From Flavobacteriia bacterium (lineage in GTDB: Bacteria; Bacteroidota; Bacteroidia; Flavobacteriales_D; Crocinitomicaceae): DNA of 64,000 nt. The DNA is taken from assembly GCA_947463445.1 (NCBI GenBank), contig CANHRS010000003.1, forward strand, positions 1 through 64,000, written 5' to 3'. The notes beneath the pieces were generated by a model. That model ran no database searches and was not told the origin of the DNA. It was given only the letters and a program-made list of their open reading frames with translations. The position numbers were made by a program, and so were the translations under genes. Of the stretch, positions 10,304-18,953 are shown piece by piece (positions within the stretch are counted from its first letter, which is position 1; every line of letters starts with the position of its first letter).

Positions 10304-11206
10304 GTGAACACCACCCTAGAAGAAAAAATGACTTGGAGAGATAAACTAAAATCTTATTTAGTTTTTACAAAATTTAGGCTTTCAGCACTCGTAGTTATTT
10401 CTGCATTATCTGGATATTTATTTGTTGTTTTCCGTGACGGAGCTCCAGTAAATAGCAGTATAGTATGGTTGTTAATGGTAGGTGGATCACTAGTTACTGC
10501 AGCATCGAACGGTTCCAACCAAATCTGGGAAAAAGAAATTGATATCTTAATGAAACGTACACAAGGTCGCCCTTTACCACAAGGTAAAATGAGCATGCGC
10601 GAGGCCTATATAGTAGTAACTGTTTGTCTACTTGTTGGTACATATTTACTGTATCGGATAAACATATTAAGTGCCATTTTAGGTTTTGCTGCATATATTT
10701 CCTATGTATTCATTTATACACCAATGAAACGCATATCACCATGGGCTGTTTTTGTTGGGGCTTTCCCTGGAGCTATTCCTCCAATGTTGGGTGCAATTGC
10801 GCATACCAATGCATTCGGAATGGAACCAGGAGTACTCTTTTTTATTCAATTTGTATGGCAATTTCCGCATTTTTGGGCAATAGCTTGGGTATCATTCGAC
10901 GACTATAAAGCAGGTGGATTTTCGTTACTCCCCTCCAAATTTGGTAAATCAAAAAATTCCGCTTATCAAATTACAATGTATTCCTTATTTCTAATACCAT
11001 TTACACTCTTACCTTGGGTATTAGGATGGGCTGGAACAACAACATTAGTATTAGGTACAATTCTAGGAGCTTGGTTCTTCTGGTATTCCTACCGATTATT
11101 ATTAAGTTGCGAAGACAAAGATGCACGTAAATTGATGTTCGCATCGTTTTTTTATTTGCCATTAGTACAGTTTTTATACGTTTTTGATTATTTACCTAAA
11201 AAATAG
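10304..11206 (+). CDS. ctaB: Protoheme IX farnesyltransferase (heme O synthase)
   Basis: UbiA prenyltransferase pattern: NGSNQIWEKEIDILMKRTQGRPLPQG, followed by cox genes. Confidence 0.92.
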   Translation: MNTTLEEKMTWRDKLKSYLVFTKFRLSALVVISALSGYLFVVFRDGAPVNSSIVWLLMVGGSLVTAASNGSNQIWEKEIDILMKRTQGRPLPQGKMSMREAYIVVTVCLLVGTYLLYRINILSAILGFAAYISYVFIYTPMKRISPWAVFVGAFPGAIPPMLGAIAHTNAFGMEPGVLFFIQFVWQFPHFWAIAWVSFDDYKAGGFSLLPSKFGKSKNSAYQITMYSLFLIPFTLLPWVLGWAGTTTLVLGTILGAWFFWYSYRLLLSCEDKDARKLMFASFFYLPLVQFLYVFDYLPKK

Positions 11207-11211
11207 TTGTT

Positions 11212-12315
11212 ATGCGCAGAGATTACAGTGATGAATTGAATCCTGAAGTACGGGAAAAAATGAAAAAAAATCTTGTCTACATTGCAATTTTTAGTGTAGT
11301 AATGATTTTTGCAGGATTTACGTCTGCATACATCGTTTCCATGGGTGATACTTTTTGGGTAAAATATCCACTTCCAACCGGATTTTGGGTTAGTACTACT
11401 TTCATCATAATAAGTAGTATTTTTTATCATTTTGCATGCAAAAAAGCACAAAAACAAGAAGTAACAACAGTACGTTTACTTATGTTACTTACACTTATTT
11501 TTGGTATTGGATTTTCATTTTTCCAATTTGTAGGGTACAAACAACTAGTTAAAGATGGTGCTGCGGGCGTAAGTCCAATATTTGTAGTAGATGGAAGATA
11601 TGGTGATTACTTTGAAATCAAGTATCAAGGTAAAACGATCGATGTAAATGGCAATGATTACCTACTAGACGGTAAAAAAATGTCTGCATCTCTATATGCA
11701 ACTCTACAGAATTTTGTTAAACCATTTGAAACAACAGCAAATGTGGAAGGATATACGATACATGCATTAAATCCAAATTTTGAATTGTTTTATCAAAACG
11801 AAAAAGTGAATGTTCAAGGTGGTAAGTTAGTTACTTCTAAAGGATTAATTCTACAATACACAGACATGCGACGCTTGCAGAGTTTAGCTTGGAATATTCG
11901 CGATGCACGAGGCGATTTCTTCCACAAAGGAGAATTAGGTAAAGATTTTCATGTTTACTACAAAGGAAAAGAACTACAGTACAAAAACAGAGCGCTGATG
12001 TTAGGAAAAAGACGTCTTTCACCTCCATTACAACTAAAAGCAAACCAAACAAGGGATTTATCTACTTCATATTTGTATATTATTACATTCCTTCACCTTT
12101 TACACATATTTGGTACTACGATTTATTTAATAAAAATGGTGGTAAAAAGCTTAAAAGCAAAGGCTTGGAGCAAAATTGAGGATGGTGAAAAACAAGAAAA
12201 AGCACAGAAAGCATATGAAAAATATGTTTTGAGCTTACGATTAGGTGCAATTTTCTGGCACTTTTTAGGCATACTTTGGTTATATTTACTAATATTTCTT
12301 ATTTATATCCACTAA
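11212..12315 (+). CDS. Cytochrome c oxidase subunit III-like protein with a large soluble insertion
   Basis: Terminal TM helices typical of CoxIII (HLLHIFGTTIYL, GAIFWHFLGILWLYLLIFL) flanking a roughly 165-aa non-TM segment. Confidence 0.8.
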   Translation: MRRDYSDELNPEVREKMKKNLVYIAIFSVVMIFAGFTSAYIVSMGDTFWVKYPLPTGFWVSTTFIIISSIFYHFACKKAQKQEVTTVRLLMLLTLIFGIGFSFFQFVGYKQLVKDGAAGVSPIFVVDGRYGDYFEIKYQGKTIDVNGNDYLLDGKKMSASLYATLQNFVKPFETTANVEGYTIHALNPNFELFYQNEKVNVQGGKLVTSKGLILQYTDMRRLQSLAWNIRDARGDFFHKGELGKDFHVYYKGKELQYKNRALMLGKRRLSPPLQLKANQTRDLSTSYLYIITFLHLLHIFGTTIYLIKMVVKSLKAKAWSKIEDGEKQEKAQKAYEKYVLSLRLGAIFWHFLGILWLYLLIFLIYIH

Positions 12316-12380
12316 AAAAATTAACCCTAAATCATTTAATTATAATTTTTATTCCTTAAACTTGCAAAAACAATTATAGA

Positions 12381-13403
12381 ATGTCAAATCACAACGAAAC
12401 TCAAAACGATTCTGCTACCACTTGGGGTGGTAAAGTTTCTCCTTTTAGTACTAGTTACGGAAAATTAATGATGTGGTTCTTCCTAGTATCGGATGCACTT
12501 ACATTTGGTGGATTGTTAATTGCCTATGGTTTTACAAGACACGCTTGTCAAGTTGCTTGGCCTATTGGGGAAGAAACGTTTAACTCATTACCGTTTTTAG
12601 GACACGGTTATCCATTGTTGTACGTGGCATTGATGACTTTCATTTTGATCGTTTCTTCTGTGACTATGGTATTAGCAGTAGAAGCAGGTCATAGAATGGA
12701 CAAAAAAGGTGTCCAAAAATGGATGTTAGCAACTATCGTAGGTGGTTTATTCTTCGTAGGATCTCAAGCATGGGAGTGGTATCACTTTATACATGGTTCT
12801 GAATTTGGGAAAATTGAATTAGCAGATGGTTCTAAAGCAATTGTTAAAGGTCATTTTGGTGAAATTAAAGATTTTACAGTTGTAGAAGCTGGAAAACACC
12901 ACCACAAAGGAGCAGTTATTAAAGATGATTTATTACACCAATTTCACCACGCAATTGAGCATGGTAAATTAAAAAATGATACAATTACATTACACGATGG
13001 TTCTAAAGCATTGGTTCACCGTGCTAAGGACGAGCATGTTGTATTAGTAATTAAAGAAGACGGGTTAAAATATAAAACTGGTCAACACGTTGATAAAGGT
13101 GCAGATAAAATATACCACGAAGTAATTAATAGTGGTACTCCTCACCGTGTAATATATGGTGCAAACCTAAAGGTGAATGAGTATGGTCCAACACAATATG
13201 CACAATTCTTCTTCTTTATTACAGGATTCCACGGATTCCACGTATTTTCTGGAGTTGTATTTAATTTCTTAATTTTCTTGAAAGTAGTAGAAGGTCGCTA
13301 CCACAGAAGAGGTCACTATGAAATGGTTGAAAAAACTGGTTTATACTGGCACTTTGTCGATCTAGTTTGGGTATTCGTATTTACATTCTTCTACTTAGTT
13401 TAA
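12381..13403 (+). CDS. Cytochrome c oxidase subunit III-like protein with a His-rich soluble insertion
   Basis: GSQAWEWYHFI, GFHGFHVFSGVVFN, GLYWHFVDLVWVFVFTFFYLV; central non-TM segment. Confidence 0.88.
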   Translation: MSNHNETQNDSATTWGGKVSPFSTSYGKLMMWFFLVSDALTFGGLLIAYGFTRHACQVAWPIGEETFNSLPFLGHGYPLLYVALMTFILIVSSVTMVLAVEAGHRMDKKGVQKWMLATIVGGLFFVGSQAWEWYHFIHGSEFGKIELADGSKAIVKGHFGEIKDFTVVEAGKHHHKGAVIKDDLLHQFHHAIEHGKLKNDTITLHDGSKALVHRAKDEHVVLVIKEDGLKYKTGQHVDKGADKIYHEVINSGTPHRVIYGANLKVNEYGPTQYAQFFFFITGFHGFHVFSGVVFNFLIFLKVVEGRYHRRGHYEMVEKTGLYWHFVDLVWVFVFTFFYLV

Positions 13404-13423
13404 TCTTATAAAATATATCTGTT

Positions 13424-13792
13424 ATGGAAAGAGATGATATTATTGAATATTCGTTAGATACACACCACGACGAAGCTACTGGAGTTCAATTGCGTAAAAA
13501 GATTTGGAAAGTAACTGCGTTATTAACAATCATTACAATCGTTGAGGTAGCATTAGGTGCATTTATCAAACAAAGTAGTACTCTTTGGGAACTTGTAAAA
13601 TGGTCATTTATTGCTTTAACTTTAGTAAAAGCAGCATACATCGTACTTATATTTATGCACTTAGGCGATGAGAAAAAAACACTTAAGTATGTGATATTAC
13701 TTCCATATTTTATTTTTATTGTTTACTTAATTTTCATTCTAATTACTGAAGGAAACGCTGTTAGTGCAGCATTGAAAGCAATAGGATTCTAA
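13424..13792 (+). CDS. Cytochrome c oxidase subunit IV-like (caa3-type) protein
   Basis: Three TM helices with the pattern IVEVALGAFIK...FMHLGDEKKTLKYVIL, placed after CoxIII. Confidence 0.82.
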   Translation: MERDDIIEYSLDTHHDEATGVQLRKKIWKVTALLTIITIVEVALGAFIKQSSTLWELVKWSFIALTLVKAAYIVLIFMHLGDEKKTLKYVILLPYFIFIVYLIFILITEGNAVSAALKAIGF

Positions 13793-13794
13793 AA

Positions 13795-14469
13795 ATGATA
13801 AATACTTCAGGTAAAGCCGGACGAATGAAAAAATTGATAGTAACAATTCTTTTATTCGGACCGGCTTCTTTATTAATATTCATCTCTACTCGAGGATGTA
13901 AACATAAGTTTACTGAATTAGAAGATATGGGTGCGATTCCAACGTATGCATTTACAGGTGTAGATGGAAAGAAATATACCGATAAGAATTTTGCAAACAA
14001 AGTAGTACTTTTTACTACAATACAAAAAACATGCCCAGGAGATTGCGCTATTTCTTTGTGGCATCTAGATCAATTAATCTACCAACACCTTCGTAAAAAT
14101 CAGAAGAAACTTGGTTATGTAAAACTTGTGTCTTTTGTTACGGATGGAAAAGGAAATCCTTACAAAGGTTTACAAGATGTGGAATATACCTTAAAAGATC
14201 AAGTGGAACAATATGATTCTTCTATTTGGATATTAGCCCATGGAGATGCAAAACAGGTATATAATCTTACAAGAAACGGAGAAAACCTGATGCAAAAAGG
14301 GAATAAATATTATGGAGGAGAATCTTTTCAAGAGCTTATGTTATTGATTGATAAACGAAATCACCTTAGAATGGCCCTTAAAGGAAATGCTGAAGGGATG
14401 ATACGAAAAATGAAAGAACACATCGCATTATTAGATAAACAATACGATAAAGCAGCACTCAAAAAATAA
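13795..14469 (+). CDS. SCO-like thioredoxin-fold protein (divergent, CPGDC motif)
   Basis: N-terminal TM, FTTIQKTCPGDCAISLWHL, adjacent to a canonical SCO gene. Confidence 0.7.
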   Translation: MINTSGKAGRMKKLIVTILLFGPASLLIFISTRGCKHKFTELEDMGAIPTYAFTGVDGKKYTDKNFANKVVLFTTIQKTCPGDCAISLWHLDQLIYQHLRKNQKKLGYVKLVSFVTDGKGNPYKGLQDVEYTLKDQVEQYDSSIWILAHGDAKQVYNLTRNGENLMQKGNKYYGGESFQELMLLIDKRNHLRMALKGNAEGMIRKMKEHIALLDKQYDKAALKK

Positions 14470-14473
14470 GAAC

Positions 14474-15130
14474 ATGATACGCTCAGTCTTCATTTTACTA
14501 TTTTCTTGGATAGTTGTAGTTTCATGTACTGAACAAAAAAAAGTGCGCGTTCTTCCAATTGTGGGAAACTACGATGTTGAATACGATACTATTGACGGAA
14601 AAGAAATTACTGATACAATATATCCTAAAGTACCTTATTTTACCTACCTAAATCAAGACTCAATAAAGATAACCTCAACTATGTTGAAAGGAAAAGTATG
14701 GATAGCTGATTTTTTCTTTACTTCTTGTCCAACAATTTGTCCAAAGATGACATCACAAATGAAGCGTTTGGCATTCCTAACAAAAGATTTAGAAAAATAC
14801 ATTCAATTCATATCATTTAGTATTAATCCATCTTATGACACACCATACAGATTAAAGGAATATCGTAAACATTATGGAATAAATGCTAAAAACTGGCAAT
14901 TCTTTACTGGAGATGAAAGCGCTACACATGATTTAGGGGTAAATTACTTCCAAGTATTTGCAAATAAAGACATCGAATCTGCTGGTGGTTATGCACATTC
15001 TCCAGCTTTCGTTCTTGTTGATAAAGAAGGATATGTACGTGGTGTATATATCGGAACAGATACCAAACAAGTAGATCTTTTACATAAAGATGTACGCAAA
15101 CTATTAGCTTATGAGTACGATACCAAGTGA
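14474..15130 (+). CDS. SCO1/SenC family copper-chaperone lipoprotein
   Basis: Lipobox-like VVVSC, FFFTSCPTICPKMTSQM (CxxxC), C-terminal AHSPAFVLVDKEG. Confidence 0.88.
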   Translation: MIRSVFILLFSWIVVVSCTEQKKVRVLPIVGNYDVEYDTIDGKEITDTIYPKVPYFTYLNQDSIKITSTMLKGKVWIADFFFTSCPTICPKMTSQMKRLAFLTKDLEKYIQFISFSINPSYDTPYRLKEYRKHYGINAKNWQFFTGDESATHDLGVNYFQVFANKDIESAGGYAHSPAFVLVDKEGYVRGVYIGTDTKQVDLLHKDVRKLLAYEYDTK

Positions 15131-15641
15131 ACAAAAAGTAAAAAACTTTAAACGTTTTACAATTATTGCATCCATTGCCATTCCAGTTGTAGTGGCAATA
15201 TTGTTTGGCGTGAAAATTCCTGGAGTAGATTTAAGTTTTCTTCCTAGAATTTATGCTACTATAAATGGAGTAACAGCATTTTTATTAGTTGGTGCATTAA
15301 TCGCAATTAAAAAGAAAAACATTGCATTACATGAGCGATTGATCAAAACATGTTTGGTATTATCCCTCTTATTTTTGGCAAGTTATGTGGCTTATCATAT
15401 GACGAGTGATTCTACCAAATATGGCGGTGATTTTAAAGCAATCTATTTCTTTATCTTGATTTCACACATTCTATTAAGTATTGCCGTAGTTCCATTGGTT
15501 CTATTTACCTACTTATTTGCTTGGCAAGGGAACTTTGAAAAACATAAAAAATGGACGAAGATAACATGGCCATTGTGGTTTTATGTAGCTGTTACAGGTG
15601 TGATTGTATACTGGATGATTTCTCCATTTTATATACATTAA
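15111..15641 (+). CDS. DUF420-like membrane protein
   Basis: Multiple TM helices with conserved His residues, placed after SCO in the cox cluster; overlaps the previous CDS by 20 nt. Confidence 0.75.
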   Translation: MSTIPSEQKVKNFKRFTIIASIAIPVVVAILFGVKIPGVDLSFLPRIYATINGVTAFLLVGALIAIKKKNIALHERLIKTCLVLSLLFLASYVAYHMTSDSTKYGGDFKAIYFFILISHILLSIAVVPLVLFTYLFAWQGNFEKHKKWTKITWPLWFYVAVTGVIVYWMISPFYIH

Positions 15642-15644
15642 AAA

Positions 15645-15668
15645 AAAGAGAGACAATTGCCTCTCTTT
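15645..15668. terminator. Hairpin terminator
   Basis: AAAGAGAG ACAATTGC CTCTCTTT with flanking A/T tracts. Confidence 0.75.
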
Positions 15669-15689
15669 AAAAATGATAAGTATAAAAGA

Positions 15690-15992
15690 TTAACCGTTTT
15701 TACGTCCTTCTTTTTTTGTTTCTTTCAACTCTTTTTTATCTTGGTGCAATTGTTTTTTATCTTCACGACTAGCCTTTTTGTCCTGATTTAACTCTTTTTT
15801 GTCTGCTTTTAATTCTTTTTTAGCATCTTTATCACCAGCAAGTTTAGCCTCTTTTAATGCCTCTTTGTCTTTTTTGATTTCTGCTCTATTTTGCTCTTTT
15901 TCTACTTTTTTAGCATCGTTTTTTGCACCATCTTGCGCGAATAATGAAGTTCCCGCTAATACAACTAATACAGATAAAACTAACTTTTTCAT
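15690..15992 (-). CDS. Small secreted, highly charged Lys/Asp/Glu-rich protein
   Basis: Signal peptide MKKLVLSVLVVLAGTSLFAQ, then repeats such as KKELNQDKKASREDKKQLHQDKKELKE. Confidence 0.7.
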   Translation of the reverse strand: MKKLVLSVLVVLAGTSLFAQDGAKNDAKKVEKEQNRAEIKKDKEALKEAKLAGDKDAKKELKADKKELNQDKKASREDKKQLHQDKKELKETKKEGRKNG

Positions 15993-16102
15993 AATTTTTA
16001 TTTTTAATTGGTTTATATATGTATGACAAAAGCAACCAACAAAGGTTTAATTGAAAATAGGGAAAAATTGAAAATAAAAATTTAGCTCAAATTTTCATGG
16101 CA

Positions 16103-17485
16103 TTAATTTGATGATTTATTTCCAAATAATACTCTATCACGTAAATCCATTTGTTCTAACCACTTCAAAAAGGATTCAAAATACATATCCCCTTTGATTT
16201 TATATCCTGAAGCTGTAAAATGGACTAAATCATAGCGCATTAAACCATAGGAATACCAAGTTGTAGAGGAACCTAACTCACCCATAATACCATACATATC
16301 CCAAACAGCGCCCTCATATTTCTTTGCTAATTCACGAATCATTTCCCGTTCTCGCGCAACATTTCGATTGAGATACTTCTTTTTAAAATGGGCGTCATTT
16401 GGAACTGTAAGTAAAATCGCACAGTTTGGATTAACACGAAGTACTACCTGAATAAGGGAATCCAAATTAGCTTTGAAAAATTCAGGACTAAAATCTTTAT
16501 ACAGCATATTGGCATCATTTGTACCCACTGAAAACGCAAAAAAATCGGGCGGTAATTCTCGTAATTGTTCTTCAAACAACGTATTACCTAAATGCGTAGG
16601 AAGCGATGCACCATTAACACCAATGGTTGTATAAGAAATACCAGGTTGATTATTAGATAATTGAAAACCTAATAAACGAAAATTGTATGGCAAGTGACTT
16701 TGTTTGGTCAACACCATATGAAACTTATCTAAATTTTTATCAAAATGTATATCTGTATATCCAACATTGACATTTGTTTGAACTCTGATAACAAAAGTGT
16801 CATTTTCAGCAAAAGAAAAAGTATATGGAAAAGCTCCTTTGTTGTGATAAACACGAACTCTATCAAATACGGGTTTAACCTTGGTTTTTTTATACTTAAA
16901 CCGAATGTCAATAATTGAGTCTGAAGTTTCAAGAACCATTCCCAACAAACCATAATCTAAAGAATCTGGGCGATCCAACGTGCTTCTATAATTCGACCAT
17001 TTATTTGATGAATGAAACGAATAATTTCTAGGATTATTTGTTTTTGCTAAATCAAATGGAAATACCCAACCACGTTCACCCGGTAAACCTTTCCAATTCG
17101 TTTGCAACAACGTACGCATTTCATGTGTGTAAATATCGGCTTGTAAATGTGAACCACCTATATGATAAAAATTCAATTTTCTATCTTTAAATCGAACCAT
17201 TTGTTTAATATCAAAATACAATTTCTCAAAATTCGGACTTCCTTTCGTATAAAACTGATAATGATTACGTTCTAAATGAATAAAAGGGTAATTTAGAGTG
17301 AAAGTTGAATCTATTATTCCAAAAAATCTTCGATTTTTATATTCATTTAGTGATACTTCTTTAAGTTTTACATTGGAATCTTCTTGTGTACAACTTTGAA
17401 AAAATAATGATGAAGAAAGTAACAGTACTAAATAAACGTACTGCATAAACCGTGGAAAAACAAAAAATTGTAGATACTTCATCAA
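16103..17485 (-). CDS. SGNH/GDSL-type hydrolase family protein
   Basis: IGGSHLQADIYTHEMR, AFSVGTNDANM, C-terminal DLVHFTASGYKIKGDMYF. Confidence 0.75.
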   Translation of the reverse strand: MMKYLQFFVFPRFMQYVYLVLLLSSSLFFQSCTQEDSNVKLKEVSLNEYKNRRFFGIIDSTFTLNYPFIHLERNHYQFYTKGSPNFEKLYFDIKQMVRFKDRKLNFYHIGGSHLQADIYTHEMRTLLQTNWKGLPGERGWVFPFDLAKTNNPRNYSFHSSNKWSNYRSTLDRPDSLDYGLLGMVLETSDSIIDIRFKYKKTKVKPVFDRVRVYHNKGAFPYTFSFAENDTFVIRVQTNVNVGYTDIHFDKNLDKFHMVLTKQSHLPYNFRLLGFQLSNNQPGISYTTIGVNGASLPTHLGNTLFEEQLRELPPDFFAFSVGTNDANMLYKDFSPEFFKANLDSLIQVVLRVNPNCAILLTVPNDAHFKKKYLNRNVAREREMIRELAKKYEGAVWDMYGIMGELGSSTTWYSYGLMRYDLVHFTASGYKIKGDMYFESFLKWLEQMDLRDRVLFGNKSSN

Positions 17486-17515
17486 GTATGTTTTAACGAA
17501 AAATCGATAAAATAG

Positions 17516-17899
17516 TTACGCTTCAAATAATGGAATTAACCGGAAACGTTGCGCTAGTTTAAAGCATAAAAAACCAAAAAAGACACCTAAAAAATTTGCA
17601 AATAAATCAAAAATACTGGCTTGTCTATACGGTATAAAAACATGTAATAATTCACAAAAAGATGCAAATATAAATCCGTAAACAAGTAGATATTTAGACA
17701 TAGTTGCAACACGACCTAAATAACTAAGCAACATAAAAGGAGTAAAAATCAAACAATGTATGATGTGATCTGAACGAAAACCAAAATAAAAATTAGATAA
17801 TCGTACTGTTCCATTTAATGGTAAAACCAATAATAAAACAATAATCATAACATAAGTGTAAAACACCTTTTTATAAATACTAGTAGAAAAATGGATCAT
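17516..17899 (-). CDS. VanZ-like family membrane protein
   Basis: Several TM helices with SDHIIHCLIFTPF and CELLHVFIPYRQASIFDLFANFLGVFFG. Confidence 0.75.
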   Translation of the reverse strand: MIHFSTSIYKKVFYTYVMIIVLLLVLPLNGTVRLSNFYFGFRSDHIIHCLIFTPFMLLSYLGRVATMSKYLLVYGFIFASFCELLHVFIPYRQASIFDLFANFLGVFFGFLCFKLAQRFRLIPLFEA

Positions 17900-17915
17900 A
17901 AGGAGATAAAAAAAG

Positions 17916-17942
17916 AAAAGGCTACCAAAATGATAGCCTTTT
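17916..17942 (-). terminator. Terminator downstream of the universal stress protein gene (minus strand)
   Basis: AAAAGGCTA...TAGCCTTTT with a T-tract on the minus strand. Confidence 0.75.
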
Positions 17943-17960
17943 AAATAGATAATTTATATT

Positions 17961-18773
17961 CTATCCTAAAGAAAAAGCTGAAATATTTTTTCTTGGATTT
18001 AAAATTAAGATTGGAATATTTGCCTCATTCGTAAGTAAATATTCTTCTGGATTTGAAATTAAACCTGAAAGTAAATTACTTCGATTTAAATTCATAATTG
18101 TAATTAAATCCGCTTCAACAGACTCAGCATGCTTTAATACTTCTTTCTCAAAGTTTTTTGGATTTAAAAAAGAAATATCATACCTGATTCCTTTTTCTCC
18201 TAAAAACTTTTGTGCAAACTTAATATTTACCTTTATCTGAGATCGGAAGATAGTATCTTTTTCATCTGGTATAACTACATGCACTTTTGAATTAAAATAT
18301 TGCGCAATATTTGCAACATATCCTAGTTTTTGTTTCGTTTCAGCATTTAAATCTAATGGGACTACGATAGAATCATAACCTGTTTCTCCAATTTCTTTTT
18401 GTTGCACTACGATAAATGGTACCTCAGAATGCGTAATCACTTTAAGCGCATGTGAACCTGTAACTTGTTGCCAACCCTTAATTCCATGAGTTCCCATAAA
18501 AATTAATTCTGCATGATGCTCAGCAGCAAAATCACCAATATCTTCAAAAATATTACCTACACGAACAGATGGTACTAATTCTATATCCGATTTTTTTTCT
18601 AAGATCACTTTCTTTAACTGTGCTTCTGCAGCTTCAATTTCTTTCAATTTACCAACAACGTGTAATAAGTATATACGTGCATTTACAATTTTTGCAGTTG
18701 CAATTGCATGATTAAGAGCATTGTCAGCTACTGGTGTGAAGTCATGAGGTACAACAAATACTTTATGATTCAT
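17961..18773 (-). CDS. Universal stress protein, tandem UspA domains
   Basis: HDFTPVADNALNHAIATA, LIFMGTHGIKG, VPFIVVQ. Confidence 0.9.
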   Translation of the reverse strand: MNHKVFVVPHDFTPVADNALNHAIATAKIVNARIYLLHVVGKLKEIEAAEAQLKKVILEKKSDIELVPSVRVGNIFEDIGDFAAEHHAELIFMGTHGIKGWQQVTGSHALKVITHSEVPFIVVQQKEIGETGYDSIVVPLDLNAETKQKLGYVANIAQYFNSKVHVVIPDEKDTIFRSQIKVNIKFAQKFLGEKGIRYDISFLNPKNFEKEVLKHAESVEADLITIMNLNRSNLLSGLISNPEEYLLTNEANIPILILNPRKNISAFSLG

Positions 18774-18953
18774 ATAGTTAAGATTTAAATAATTTATGTA
18801 AAAAAAGCTATTGCAAAAGTAGTCAATTAACGATATTTAATAACGTGTTTTTTCGTAAAAATTGTGCCATTTTATAAAAATTTAAGAAAGTTAACCTAAA
18901 GAACTGATTTTTTAATACATACTTAATATGCGTATCTATTTTTAGCATGACTT

